62,804 bases of DNA from Gammaproteobacteria bacterium (GTDB taxonomy: Bacteria; Pseudomonadota; Gammaproteobacteria; Pseudomonadales; Oceanobacteraceae): assembly GCA_013373125.1 (NCBI GenBank), contig JABXIK010000012.1, positions 1-62,804 of the forward strand. Reading direction: 5' to 3'. The notes under the pieces were generated by a model. It ran no database searches, had not been told where the DNA came from, and saw only the letters and a program-made list of their open reading frames with translations. This document shows positions 25,761 through 35,059 of this stretch, piece by piece (within the stretch, counting starts at the first letter, position 1; each line of letters opens with the position of its first letter). The position numbers and the translations under genes are program-made.

Positions 25761-25790
25761 CGTAGGCCAGTGAACTCTATCTAGAGGAGG

Positions 25791-26894
25791 TTAGAACGCA
25801 AATTTCGCGAATAAATGCACACGCGAAAGTTCACGGTCTTCGGTTAAACCATTGCCTGTGGTTTTAGCTTTGGTGGCTGCAATGTATTCAGCACCATAGC
25901 TTAATGGTTTGTACGGGTTGTAAATCACGTTTGCGTGAATAGAGCTGAAATCACCTAGATCCACACCATCAATTTCGTTAGTGGTTTGTGCGTAACGTAG
26001 GGTTGAGCGTACAGTGGAAGAGAACACGTGCTGATAAGCCAATTTAAAACCGGTTTGATCAGACAGTTCAATCTTACCTGTGCTGAAATCATACGCAGGG
26101 GTGTCACCAAAGTTCATGTAACCGCCCAGGCCTTGACCTGAAATGACCGAGAATTTCAAATTGTCACTGCCCAAATTTACGCGACCAGAAACACGCGCTG
26201 CAATGGCCATGGCTGAGTCATCATTGGTGCCGTCGTCTTCATTGATACTTTGCGCTAATAAACCAGCAGAAACATGGCCAAAGCCAGTTTTCGCTGTGTA
26301 GTTAGCGACCAAATCCGGAAGGGTTGGGTCCACAGAGTTTTTAGGTTTTTCTAACGCAAGATCTAACTTGTTATCGCCCATTTTAACTGTGTAACGAATC
26401 TGAGCTTGACGAGTAAAGATACGCGCAGCAGGTCCACCGAAGTCAGCGGTTTCTGCTAGAGCGCCTAGATCCATAAAGGTTGACCAGGTTTGACCGAAGG
26501 TAAGATTACCTTGGGTAAAATAAGCGTGACGTAAATTGAAAATGTTTTGGGTTGCACCTGAATACATATCGCCTTCGATGACGGCTTTAATATCGCCCAC
26601 AGGTGTACCGGTGCTTTTAGAAGTGAAGTTTAAACGGGATTCAAAAGCAGACATGTAAAGATCGCCTTCTTCATCTTTGGCTTCATCTGCATTTAAAGTC
26701 AATAGTGCTTGTTCGCGCAGGCCGCCTGTAGCGTCATTTTCCATAGAGAAAATGGTGTCCATTTTGACATAACCACTAAATGTATTAGTGGTTTCTACTT
26801 CTGCATAAGAGGTAGAAGCCATTACAGCGGCAAGCGCTATGCTGGAGCTAAGTAGGTTGCGGGCAAGTGCATTTTTTTTATTTTTACCGTGCAT
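25791..26894 (-). CDS. DcaP-like outer-membrane porin
   Basis: 367 residues. A signal peptide (AAVMASTSYA) is followed by a beta-barrel protein that ends in Phe (VHLFAKFAF), the outer-membrane sorting signal. SGYVKMDTIFS, YMSAFESRLNFTSKSTG, IEGDMYSGA, NLRHAYFTQGNLTFGQTWSTFMD and GGPAARIFTRQAQIRYT are recognisable DcaP-family porin blocks. DcaP-type trimeric channels pass small carboxylates. It lies between the PHB depolymerase and the divergent regulator gene, with a TAC-ATTA-GTA site in its promoter region, which suggests uptake of hydroxybutyrate or other organic acids. Confidence 0.87.
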   Translation of the reverse strand: MHGKNKKNALARNLLSSSIALAAVMASTSYAEVETTNTFSGYVKMDTIFSMENDATGGLREQALLTLNADEAKDEEGDLYMSAFESRLNFTSKSTGTPVGDIKAVIEGDMYSGATQNIFNLRHAYFTQGNLTFGQTWSTFMDLGALAETADFGGPAARIFTRQAQIRYTVKMGDNKLDLALEKPKNSVDPTLPDLVANYTAKTGFGHVSAGLLAQSINEDDGTNDDSAMAIAARVSGRVNLGSDNLKFSVISGQGLGGYMNFGDTPAYDFSTGKIELSDQTGFKLAYQHVFSSTVRSTLRYAQTTNEIDGVDLGDFSSIHANVIYNPYKPLSYGAEYIAATKAKTTGNGLTEDRELSRVHLFAKFAF

Positions 26895-26999
26895 GCTTGA
26901 GTCCTATTATTGTTGGGTCAATGAAACAAAACATATTCAAATAAATTGAAAATGTTTAAGTGCATTCAATATATCTCAGGCGGATTGGAAAAAATCTCG

Positions 27000-27009
27000 T
27001 ACATTAGTA
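27000..27009. promoter_or_regulatory. palindromic site TAC-ATTA-GTA upstream of the porin gene
   Basis: Embedded in CTCGTACATTAGTAGGTGG, about 106 bp upstream of the porin start. It shares arms and W-TT-R spacer with the sites at 23767 and 27115. Confidence 0.6.
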
Positions 27010-27114
27010 GGTGGATATAATTCGGATGATAAAAAGAAGATAATTCGTGGCCAGAATTCACTTTTTGTTATATGTCAAAAAGGCATAACTACCGTATTGA
27101 TAAAATATCTCTCC

Positions 27115-27124
27115 TACTTTGGTA
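27115..27124. promoter_or_regulatory. palindromic site TAC-TTTG-GTA upstream of the LuxR-type regulator
   Basis: Embedded in CTCCTACTTTGGTAGGGG, 80-90 bp upstream of the regulator's ATG, which suggests autoregulation. It and the 27000 site share the divergent promoter region. Confidence 0.6.
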
Positions 27125-27203
27125 GGGGTGGTCATTTTGGTTATTGATTTTTCAATGGGCTAGGGTTTATATGGTCCCATAATAAAAACAACAGAGAAGT
27201 CCC

Positions 27204-27818
27204 ATGTATCGTGTAGCCATAGCGGATGACCACCCCTTGTTCCGTAGTGCCTTAAATGGTGCGTTACAGGAGTTAACTGACACGTGTGACGTGTTAGAAG
27301 CCGAGAATTTAGATCAGGCTATTTCTTTAATTGAACAACAAGACATTGATTTATTATTGCTGGATTTAAAAATGCCAGGTAATGATGGGTTAATGGGGCT
27401 GATGCGAGTACGGGCTGAGTTTCCTCACTTGGCTGTGGTGGTGGTTAGTGCCAGTGAAGACGCGGGCACCATTCATCAAATCAAGTCTCTAGGGGCGTCA
27501 GGCTTTATTCCAAAATCATCCAGTATCGAAACCATTACCAATGGTATTGCATCTGTGTTTGCCGGCAATGTGGTATTTCCAGATGTTATGATCGTAGAAG
27601 TCAATGAAACTGCGGAAAAACTCAAGCTATTAACACCTAAGCAATTTCGAGTGTTGCAACTTATTGCTCAAGGGGCGTTGAATAAGCAAATTGGTTATAT
27701 GCTAGATATCAAAGAAACCACAGTGAAATCTCATATTAGTGATATCTTCAAAAAATTAGGCATCAATAATCGCACCCAGGCAGCACTGATCATTCAAGAA
27801 ATGTCATTAGTGGATTAA
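27204..27818 (+). CDS. NarL/LuxR-family response regulator, CrbR/ErdR-like
   Basis: 204 residues. The receiver domain (about 1-120) has the acidic pair in AIADDHPLFR, phospho-acceptor Asp about 54 in LLLLDLKMPG, Ser in VVVSAS and Lys in FIPKSSS. The LuxR-type HTH (about 138-200) has LTPKQFRVLQLIAQGALNKQIGYMLDIKETTVKSHISDIFKKLGI. It converges on a gene for a hybrid kinase with a sodium-symporter domain; that pairing is known as CrbS/CrbR or MxtR/ErdR, which controls acetate and related carbon use. A palindrome in its own promoter and others around the locus fit a role as local regulator. Confidence 0.87.
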   Translation: MYRVAIADDHPLFRSALNGALQELTDTCDVLEAENLDQAISLIEQQDIDLLLLDLKMPGNDGLMGLMRVRAEFPHLAVVVVSASEDAGTIHQIKSLGASGFIPKSSSIETITNGIASVFAGNVVFPDVMIVEVNETAEKLKLLTPKQFRVLQLIAQGALNKQIGYMLDIKETTVKSHISDIFKKLGINNRTQAALIIQEMSLVD

Positions 27819-27837
27819 TATTTGTTTTATCGTTGTT

Positions 27838-27878
27838 AAAAATACCGCGTACTGGGTTGCCCATACGCGGTATTTTTT
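27838..27878. terminator. bidirectional terminator between regulator and hybrid kinase
   Basis: AAAATACCGCGT pairs with ACGCGGTATTTTTT across a 14-nt loop. The two convergent signalling genes share it; it overlaps the kinase stop codon. Confidence 0.88.
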
Positions 27879-30800
27879 AATTCAAGATTTTATTGATGGT
27901 GGCACGCAATGCCATGGCTTTCACCGGTTTTTTCAGCAAGAAATAAGATTGGCTTTCAATGTTTTTCTTAACTTCTTCGGTATAGTCGGCTGTAATGACT
28001 AAGCAGGGAGGGACTTCTTGCCAAAGCTGCTGCAAATGGGCCATGACATCTAAGCCTGTAATACCGAAATCTAAATGGTAGTCCACTATGGTAAGCATAG
28101 GGGTACGCCCATTTAAACGCTCAATCGCTTGTGCTTCATTGCATGCGGTTATGATTTCATAGCCCCAGTCTGACAGTAAGTGCTCCATTCCATCGACAAT
28201 TTGTTGCTCGTTATCAATGCACAAAATAAGTTGATCTTGTTGATCAGTTATTGACAGTGGACTAGCTTTTGTATGTGAATTTTCTTGGCTTGCACTAATT
28301 GGGATGTCGACTCGGAAGCAACTGCCTTTACCTAGTTGTGAGCGAACCGAAATTGTATGTTGCAACAAGCGACACATGCGTTGAACGATGGAAAGACCAA
28401 GACCCAAACCTTTTTCTTGTTGTGTCGTGGGGTCTTGAATACGATGGAATTCATCAAAAATCAAAGTAAGCTGATCCTGAGGCATGCCAACACCCGTGTC
28501 ATAAATCTCAATGGAAAGGTGAGAATGATGCCGGCGTGTGCCCACGAGAATTTTTCCGTATTGGCAATACTTCAATGCGTTACTAAGTAAGTTTTGTAAA
28601 ATGCGGCGTAATAATACAGGGTCCGATGTCACCCATTGAGTGCTGTTTACAAATTTTAATTGAATGTGTTTTTGCTGTGCTAAAGGTTTGAATTCCTCAA
28701 TAAGAGAATTCAAAACTTGAGATAGTGGGAAGCTGTGTACGTTGGCACGCACGATATCAGCATCTAATTTCGATATTTCCAGTAATTCGTTTAATAGCGA
28801 TTCGGCAGAGCTTAACGATGCATCTAGCTGTTTAGCCACAGTGATTAAGGCTTCTTTGTCCGTGTCGTTCTGAGTAGATAAACGATTTATCTTATTTATG
28901 ATGGATGCAGAAAATAGGGCGGCAGAGTTTAATGGCTGAACCAAATCATGACCTGCTGCTGCTAAGAAACGTGTTTTATTGCTGTTGGCTTTTTGTAAAT
29001 CCTGATTGAGTAGGGTGAGTTCTTGGGTGCGCTCTTGTACGCGCTCCTCAAGCATTTCATTGTGTTTACGCAGTTCATTTTCAATATTGCGGTATTCAGT
29101 GATGTCGTTATATATGGTGATGTAACGATTGGCAGAAATGGGGCTGCCTGTTAATTCGATGTAGCGGCCATCGGATGTTTTTCTCACATAATGCAATGGC
29201 ATGCGGTTGGTGACTTCGCCGATGCGACGCTGTACCAAATCTTCAACGTCGCCATCGCCGTAACCGCCGGATTCGGCAATGAAACGAGCCACAGCTTCTG
29301 CGGATAAGCCTACGTATAAAAATCCGGCTGGAAATTGGTATAAGCTGGCGAATTTTTGGTTCCATGCAACCAAATTTAAGTTTTCATCTACCACGGTGAT
29401 GCAGTGGTTTAAGCTGTGAAGCACAGAATTTAATAGATCCCGATTAAACATAACAACCTCTGACACCTCTTCCATGATGCTATTGAGGTTTGAGTATTGG
29501 TTGGTTTTATCTTCCAGTAAATTGCGCAAAAGTAGGAGAGCACCGCGACGTCCTAATACCGAACTTAATAAACGATCGGAGGCCTTGAGCATGCCCTCGG
29601 TGACGGCTCCTTTGTTAATTAAACGGCCAGTGAGAGGATTGGTGTAATCCTTAAATAGCGTTTCGACTTTTACTGGATTAATAAAACGCTGTAATAGCGC
29701 TTTTAAATCTTCCTTGTTGATGGAATAGCTTTGGCTTTGAGATTTTTGCGGAGGGTGGCTCACCACTTGATTTACAAAGCGTTGAGCTTGTTCGAGATCC
29801 GTAAAACTGGGTTTATGGTAAAGAGAGCCGATAATCAAAGCTAGGGTATTTAAAAATAAACTCCAAAAAGTGCCATGCACTATGGGGTTTAAATCACTGA
29901 AGCCAAATAATTCATAAGGACGTAAAAACTCCAATCCAAATAACCCCAACATGTATTCACTGGGAATCCAGCCTGCATTGGATAGAACAGGTAAGAATAG
30001 GCAGTAGCACCAGGTAACAAAGCCGGTACCCAATGCCCAGTAAGCACCTTTGCGGTTAGCCCCTTGCCAGATTAGACCTATTAACATTGCCGGAGCAAAT
30101 TGAGAGATGGCCACAAAAGAGAGCAGGCCAATTTCGGACAGACTATGGTATTGGGAAAGTAGGCGATAATAGAAAAACGCCAGTAATAGAATCAAAACAA
30201 TAGAAATACGACGAATATTCAACACTTTGTCTTTTATGTCTTTCGAGTTCTTTTGTAGATTCAATTTAATCAACAAAGGCAAAACAATTTCGTTAGACAT
30301 CATGGTGGCCAGAGTAATCGAGGCGATGATCACCATGGACGTGCCAGCTGATAACCCACCGATGTAGGCCACTAAAGCAAGTCCGGTTTTTTCATGAAGT
30401 AAAGGAATTTGCAAGGTAATGAAATCAAACCCAGGTAATAAATCCCTTTGTAATAACGCCACCAATGCTAGAGGTAATACGAATAAATTGATGAGAATTA
30501 AATATAGAGGGAACATCCAGCGAGCCGTTTGCAAGTCTTTTTGCCCTTTGTATTCCACGACCGCCACATGGAATTGTCTCGGTAACGCAAAAATAGCAAT
30601 ACCCCCAATTAAGGCATGGGTTAAATACACACTTGGATTGCTGTAGTCGGTAAAAATGGTTTGAACCGTTTGATCGGCGAGCGCTTGGCTAAATAAATCA
30701 ATAAAGCCATTGTATAAACCGTAAACGGCAAAGATGCCCACTGCTAAAAAGGCCACTAACTTCACAATAGATTCAAACGCAATGGCCAGCATCATACCTT

Positions 30801-31368
30801 GATGACTTTCACTGGAGTCAATGCTGCGAGTACCGAACAAAATACTGAATGTGGCCATGATGCCAGCTATGACTAATGTTGGGTCCGTATACCAGCTCAA
30901 TTGCACAGAGGTGGTATTGGTAATGAGTTGAAAACTGCCGGACACGGCTTTTAGTTGTAACGCAATATAGGGCACGATGCCCACTAAACATAATACAGAA
31001 ACAAGGGTGGCAATACCGCGGCTGTGGCCATAACGAGCGGCGATGAAGTCAGAAATGGTGGTGCTGTTTTCTTGTTTGGCCACGTGAATGATACGGGCCA
31101 TGATTTTCCAACCTATGGTCATTAGGGCAATAGCCCCTAAATATGTAGGGGCCAATAGCCAGCCATTATTGATGGCCTGTTGAATCACACCATAAAAAGC
31201 CCAGCTGGTGCAAAAGATTGCCAGAGTCAAGCTGTAGATATAAGGCTGTAATTTTAAGTGTTTTTTGCGGTTACCTATGATGGCCACAACGAATAGCATG
31301 CCAATATACAGAAGGCTGAGACTAGATACGGTCCAAATACTGTTGAAATAATCAATCACGAAAATCAC
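27877..31368 (-). CDS. hybrid sensor histidine kinase with sodium:solute symporter domain (CrbS/MxtR-like)
   Basis: 1163 residues. An SSS-family transporter-like domain with about 13 membrane helices fills residues 5-500 (SDFIAARYGHSRG, FALPRQFHVAVVEYKG). A PAS domain (about 655-770) and coiled coil lead to HisKA with AAAGHDLVQPLN (His about 806), a HATPase with N-box NLLSNALKY, G1 DTGVGM and G2 GLGLGLSIV, and a C-terminal receiver with phospho-acceptor Asp about 1094 in TIVDYHL. The symporter part probably senses or carries a carboxylate; the phosphorelay should end at the convergent LuxR-type regulator. The domain order is that of CrbS. Confidence 0.92.
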   Translation of the reverse strand: MIFVIDYFNSIWTVSSLSLLYIGMLFVVAIIGNRKKHLKLQPYIYSLTLAIFCTSWAFYGVIQQAINNGWLLAPTYLGAIALMTIGWKIMARIIHVAKQENSTTISDFIAARYGHSRGIATLVSVLCLVGIVPYIALQLKAVSGSFQLITNTTSVQLSWYTDPTLVIAGIMATFSILFGTRSIDSSESHQGMMLAIAFESIVKLVAFLAVGIFAVYGLYNGFIDLFSQALADQTVQTIFTDYSNPSVYLTHALIGGIAIFALPRQFHVAVVEYKGQKDLQTARWMFPLYLILINLFVLPLALVALLQRDLLPGFDFITLQIPLLHEKTGLALVAYIGGLSAGTSMVIIASITLATMMSNEIVLPLLIKLNLQKNSKDIKDKVLNIRRISIVLILLLAFFYYRLLSQYHSLSEIGLLSFVAISQFAPAMLIGLIWQGANRKGAYWALGTGFVTWCYCLFLPVLSNAGWIPSEYMLGLFGLEFLRPYELFGFSDLNPIVHGTFWSLFLNTLALIIGSLYHKPSFTDLEQAQRFVNQVVSHPPQKSQSQSYSINKEDLKALLQRFINPVKVETLFKDYTNPLTGRLINKGAVTEGMLKASDRLLSSVLGRRGALLLLRNLLEDKTNQYSNLNSIMEEVSEVVMFNRDLLNSVLHSLNHCITVVDENLNLVAWNQKFASLYQFPAGFLYVGLSAEAVARFIAESGGYGDGDVEDLVQRRIGEVTNRMPLHYVRKTSDGRYIELTGSPISANRYITIYNDITEYRNIENELRKHNEMLEERVQERTQELTLLNQDLQKANSNKTRFLAAAGHDLVQPLNSAALFSASIINKINRLSTQNDTDKEALITVAKQLDASLSSAESLLNELLEISKLDADIVRANVHSFPLSQVLNSLIEEFKPLAQQKHIQLKFVNSTQWVTSDPVLLRRILQNLLSNALKYCQYGKILVGTRRHHSHLSIEIYDTGVGMPQDQLTLIFDEFHRIQDPTTQQEKGLGLGLSIVQRMCRLLQHTISVRSQLGKGSCFRVDIPISASQENSHTKASPLSITDQQDQLILCIDNEQQIVDGMEHLLSDWGYEIITACNEAQAIERLNGRTPMLTIVDYHLDFGITGLDVMAHLQQLWQEVPPCLVITADYTEEVKKNIESQSYFLLKKPVKAMALRATINKILN

Positions 31369-31513
31369 ATTATTTTTATTATTAGAATGCTTCGAATATA
31401 CCAGTGTTTAGGACGATTGAGTATGTTGAAGTGGGAAATGAATAGGGATTTTAAATAATATTTTCAATGAAATTCGAGAATCAAAAATTGCAACAATTTT
31501 GTATCTAAATACC

Positions 31514-31531
31514 CTCCAACTTTAGTTGGAG
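31514..31531. promoter_or_regulatory. perfect palindrome CTCCAAC-TTTA-GTTGGAG upstream of the TRAP operon
   Basis: A perfect 18-bp palindrome with the same spacing and spacer type as the TAC-WTTR-GTA sites but with AAC/GTT arms. A second, poor match (CCTACCAAAGAAGG) is at 31565. It lies between the kinase and TRAP genes, about 140-155 bp from the dctP start. Confidence 0.6.
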
Positions 31532-31667
31532 ATTAGGCGTTGAATTTGACTTATTCCCCGTGATCCTACCAAAGAAGGATGGAGTGACAATCAGGCTACC
31601 CCTATAGTTTTTTACAGGCCAAAAGCAATCTTGCTTTGGAATACAAAAATAAAAACGGGAGCCTTTC

Positions 31668-32720
31668 ATGAAAATAATGATTAAACCTTTAATTGCCACA
31701 TCTGCACTGGTTATGTGTGCAGCCTTTGCACAAGCCAAGCCGGTATTGTTAAAAACCCCAATTGCATTTGGATCACACTTACCTGCATTAGGTACACCGA
31801 TTAAATGGGTGTCTGACCAATTACCGCTGGTGTCAGGTGGTGATGTGAAAATGAAAGTGTATGAGCCTGGTAAATTAGTTGCGCCATTGGAAATTTTAGA
31901 CGCGGTTTCAAGTGGTAAGGTGAATTCAGGTTACTCTATTGCAGGCTACTGGGCGGGTAAGATGCCAGCAGCTGCGATTTTCTCGACTATTCCATTTGGT
32001 CCGGAAGCCCCAGAATTTATGGCATGGTTGTATTACGGTAACGGCATGAAGTTGTACCAAAAAATGTATGACGATGCCGGTTATAACGTACACGTTGAAG
32101 CGTGTGCATTAATCAGCCCAGAAACGTCGGGTTGGTTTAAAAAGCCAGTAAACAGCATTGATGATCTTAAAGGTTTGAACATGCGTTTTTATGGCCTAGG
32201 CGGTGAGGTTATGCAGAAGCTTGGTGTTTCCACCTCGTTACTTCCAGGTGGTGAAATTTTTGGTGCACTTGAAAAAGGTGCAATTGATGCGACTGAATTC
32301 TCTCAACCTGCTATCGATCAAAAGCTTGGTTTCTATAAAGTTGCTAAGCACAACTATTTCCCGGGTTGGCACCAACAAGCCACAGTATTTGAGTTACTAA
32401 TTAACAAAGATACTTGGAATAAAATGAGCGACAGTCAACGTGCTGTGGTTTCTACAACCTGTAAAGCGTCTGTTTCAAACTCAGTTGCAGAATCTGAATT
32501 TATTCAATTTGATGCAATGAAGAAAAACGTAGAAGAGCGCGGTGTGGTTATGCATACCTGGCCACAAGATATGATGGCTGCGTTCAAAGGTGCTTGGGAG
32601 CAAGTTCTGGTTGATCAGAAGAAAGATGCCACGTTTGCCGCTGTTTACGATGATCTACAGCAGTTCCGCGACAACTATAAAGTTTGGTCGACTCGTGCAT
32701 TCATTACTCGTAGCGAGTAA
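31668..32720 (+). CDS. TRAP transporter substrate-binding protein, DctP family
   Basis: 350 residues with a signal peptide (ALVMCAAFAQA). The family blocks are LPALGTPIKWVSDQLPLVSGGDVKMKVYEPGKL near the N-terminus, GYWAGKMPAAAIFSTIPFGPEAPEFMAWL, the Arg motif in LKGLNMRFYGLGGEVMQKLGVS that salt-bridges the ligand carboxylate, and GALEKGAIDATEFSQP. It resembles binding proteins for 2-oxo or hydroxy acids. It delivers a carboxylate from the periplasm to the DctQM permease encoded downstream. ATG at 31668 follows GGAG. Its transcript has a hairpin after the stop (32727-32746), a common way to make excess binding protein. Confidence 0.9.
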   Translation: MKIMIKPLIATSALVMCAAFAQAKPVLLKTPIAFGSHLPALGTPIKWVSDQLPLVSGGDVKMKVYEPGKLVAPLEILDAVSSGKVNSGYSIAGYWAGKMPAAAIFSTIPFGPEAPEFMAWLYYGNGMKLYQKMYDDAGYNVHVEACALISPETSGWFKKPVNSIDDLKGLNMRFYGLGGEVMQKLGVSTSLLPGGEIFGALEKGAIDATEFSQPAIDQKLGFYKVAKHNYFPGWHQQATVFELLINKDTWNKMSDSQRAVVSTTCKASVSNSVAESEFIQFDAMKKNVEERGVVMHTWPQDMMAAFKGAWEQVLVDQKKDATFAAVYDDLQQFRDNYKVWSTRAFITRSE

Positions 32721-32726
32721 TTCTTA

Positions 32727-32746
32727 GGCTGCACTTCGGTGCAGCC
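32727..32746 (+). terminator. intercistronic hairpin between dctP and dctQ
   Basis: GGCTGCAC-TTCG-GTGCAGCC is a perfect 8-bp stem with a stable tetraloop, followed by CTTTCCC without a long T-run. It probably stabilises the dctP mRNA or partly attenuates the permease genes. Confidence 0.7.
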
Positions 32747-32777
32747 CTTTCCCAATTGACCTAACCGAGCTTTTCGT

Positions 32778-33302
32778 ATGAATTCAGAAGTTACTCAGTC
32801 CCCAGTTGCGATAGCCGATTTAATTGACCGAGGTTTAATTAAGTTAGGCCATGTTGTTTCTTGGGTGTATGCAATATTAATCGTCGTGATTATCACACAA
32901 GTGATTTTACGTCGTGGCTTTAGCTCTGGCTTAATCGCCATTGAAGAAATGCAGTGGCACCTATATGCCATTGGTGTCTTGATCGGCATTGTTTATGCGC
33001 AAGCGTGTAATGCCCATGTGAGAGTGGATGTTCTACATTCACACTTTTCCAAAAAATGGCAACATATTGTGGAGATACTGGGTATCTGCATTTTGCTATT
33101 ACCATTTTTATTTGTGATTTTCTATCACGGTGTGGAATTTGTAGCGGAATCGTTCCGTATGTCTGAACGTTCATTGGCACCCGCTGGGTTACCTCTGCGC
33201 TGGTTGATTAAATCAGTGATTCCATTGTTTACCAGTTTGCTTATTTTGGCGTGTTTTAGTCGCTTGTATCGTGAAATTGTTTTACTGAAAAGGGGAGAAT
33301 AA
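32778..33302 (+). CDS. TRAP transporter small permease, DctQ family
   Basis: 174 residues with four hydrophobic helices. IAIEEMQWHLYAIGVLIGIVYAQACNAHVRVDVL is the conserved DctQ block. It is the small inner-membrane subunit of a sodium-driven tripartite carboxylate transporter. It starts 57 bp after dctP and its stop codon is 2 bp before the dctM ATG, so the two permease genes are coupled. Confidence 0.9.
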   Translation: MNSEVTQSPVAIADLIDRGLIKLGHVVSWVYAILIVVIITQVILRRGFSSGLIAIEEMQWHLYAIGVLIGIVYAQACNAHVRVDVLHSHFSKKWQHIVEILGICILLLPFLFVIFYHGVEFVAESFRMSERSLAPAGLPLRWLIKSVIPLFTSLLILACFSRLYREIVLLKRGE

Positions 33303-33304
33303 GC

Positions 33305-34693
33305 ATGGAGATTAATGAAATCTTAATTCTCTCAATGTTTGCTAGCTTTATTTTATTATTATTTACCGGATTTCCAGTGGCCTGGGTATTAGGTGGTGTT
33401 GGGACGGTTTTCGCAGGTATCGCTTATTTATGTGATATTCATTTAGATACCATTATCGGTATTGATTTTAATTCCATTGGCATAGTGGTCAGTCGAATTT
33501 ACAAAATTATGGATAATTGGATTTTAGTGGCATTACCTATGTTTATCTTTATGGGCAATATGCTGGATAAATCCGGCGCCGCTGAAAACTTAATGAAATC
33601 CTTTCAAGAGTTATTTGGCCGAGTGAAAGGCGGCTTAGCCATTACCGTTGTCTTGATTGGTATTATTCTCGCCGCATCTACCGGCATTATTGGTGCATCG
33701 GTTGTGCTATTAGCTGTGATGTCGTTACCTTCTATGTTAGATCAAGGTTATGACAAAAAAGTCGCTGTAGGCACCGTAGCCAGTGCGGGTACGCTGGGTA
33801 TATTAATTCCTCCGAGTATCATGTTAGTGATCATGGCTGACCAATTGGCTTTGTCGGTTGGGGATTTGTTTATGGGAGCGGTATTTCCTGGCTTGGTGCT
33901 AGGGGCGCTCTATATTGTATATATTCTAGGGTGGGGCGTTTTAAAGCCTACTTCCATGCCGTTAGCAGAGAATATCCAACCAGTTACATTGGGTCTTTGG
34001 ATTCGAGTTTTAAAGTCGGTGTTGCCAACTTTACTCATGATCGTTGCCGTATTAGGCAGTATTTTTACCGGTATGGCGACCCCCACTGAAGCATCGGCGG
34101 TCGGTGCGTTGGCAGCGGTATTACTGGCTTGGTATAACGGCAAGTTGTCGTTTCCTGTATTTAAAGATTGCTTGCATAACACATTCAATGTGAGTGGTTA
34201 TATTTTCGCAATCTTTATTGGTGCCACCATGTTTGCGTTGGTATTACGAGAACTCGGCGGTGATGAATACATTGAATCCTTTTTAACCGGATTACCGTTT
34301 GGACCTTATGGCATTATTTTATTCATCTTGGGCATCATCTTTTTATTAGGGTTTGTGCTGGATTGGATCGAAATCACGCTGATTATCTTGCCATTGGTTG
34401 CACCGGTTATTAATGCGTTGGAATTATCCATAAATGGTTATGGTGTGTTAGATAACCCAGAGTTGGTTTGGTTTGTCATGTTGGTAGCGGTCACCTTGCA
34501 AACCTCGTTCTTAACACCGCCGGTAGGTTTTGCGCTCTTTTATTTGAAAGGGGTATGTCCGCCAGGTGTAACCCTTGGCACGATATATAAAGGCGTGATT
34601 CCATTTATCGTATTGCAGCTATTGGGCTTAACATTATTGTTACTGTTCCCAGCGTTGGTGAATTGGTTCCCAGCCATGGTGTACAGCCCTTAA
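33305..34693 (+). CDS. TRAP transporter large permease, DctM family
   Basis: 462 residues with about 12 membrane helices. LVALPMFIFMGNMLDKSGAAENL, GASVVLLAVMSLPSMLDQGYDKKVAVGTVASAGTLGILIPPSIM and SFLTPPVGFALFYLKG are the signature DctM blocks. It forms the sodium-coupled channel with DctQ. The ATG follows GGAG at good distance. The gene is the last of the operon; a strong terminator lies 85 bp after its stop. The substrate is a carboxylate; the locus points to 3-hydroxybutyrate or a similar acid, which is an inference. Confidence 0.92.
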   Translation: MEINEILILSMFASFILLLFTGFPVAWVLGGVGTVFAGIAYLCDIHLDTIIGIDFNSIGIVVSRIYKIMDNWILVALPMFIFMGNMLDKSGAAENLMKSFQELFGRVKGGLAITVVLIGIILAASTGIIGASVVLLAVMSLPSMLDQGYDKKVAVGTVASAGTLGILIPPSIMLVIMADQLALSVGDLFMGAVFPGLVLGALYIVYILGWGVLKPTSMPLAENIQPVTLGLWIRVLKSVLPTLLMIVAVLGSIFTGMATPTEASAVGALAAVLLAWYNGKLSFPVFKDCLHNTFNVSGYIFAIFIGATMFALVLRELGGDEYIESFLTGLPFGPYGIILFILGIIFLLGFVLDWIEITLIILPLVAPVINALELSINGYGVLDNPELVWFVMLVAVTLQTSFLTPPVGFALFYLKGVCPPGVTLGTIYKGVIPFIVLQLLGLTLLLLFPALVNWFPAMVYSP

Positions 34694-35059
34694 CGAGTAA
34701 GGAGTAAGGTGTTAAGGGAACTGAATTAAGGAATTAAAAAGTGCAAGGCCAAAAGCCTAGAAAGGATCCACACTTCACAAAGCAAACGCCAAAAGCGTTT
34801 GCTTTTTTTGTTTTGGGTCAGAGTAAAGCCTTTTTAAAAAGCAGTAATCGATGTGGTATTACTAAACAGATTGACATGGATAATTCAGTCATGGCAAGCG
34901 CTTTTGATTTCAGAAAGCGGATAATGGTGAAAAGAGAAGTGCGCTGTAGAAGTACAAATAAACGTGCAAAAGAAGTGAGAATACCAAGCGGGTTATAAAA
35001 GGTAGCAATAAATAACCAGCCACTAATATATTTATTATTAGCGGCTGTGTGATTAAACC
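34694..35059. other. 366-bp gap after the TRAP operon
   Basis: It contains a terminator at 34779-34809 and a hairpin AGCCACTAATA/TATTAG.CGGCT near 35018-35046 that may end the convergent binding-protein gene. An 85-codon open frame (34741-34998) runs through the terminator, starts with GTG and has no family features; I do not count it as a gene. Confidence 0.55.
34779..34809 (+). terminator. TRAP operon terminator
   Basis: AAAGCAAACGC pairs with GCGTTTGCTTTTTTT around CAAAA; clear stem and T-run. Confidence 0.9.

Noticed and set aside
31590..31667. Sigma-54 promoter for the TRAP operon
   Set aside because: No GG-N10-GC with TTGC was found at correct spacing; AAGCAATCTTGCTT there is only a short palindrome.
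34741..34998. 85-codon plus-strand open frame after the TRAP operon
   Set aside because: Starts with GTG, reads through a strong terminator hairpin and has no family or membrane features.
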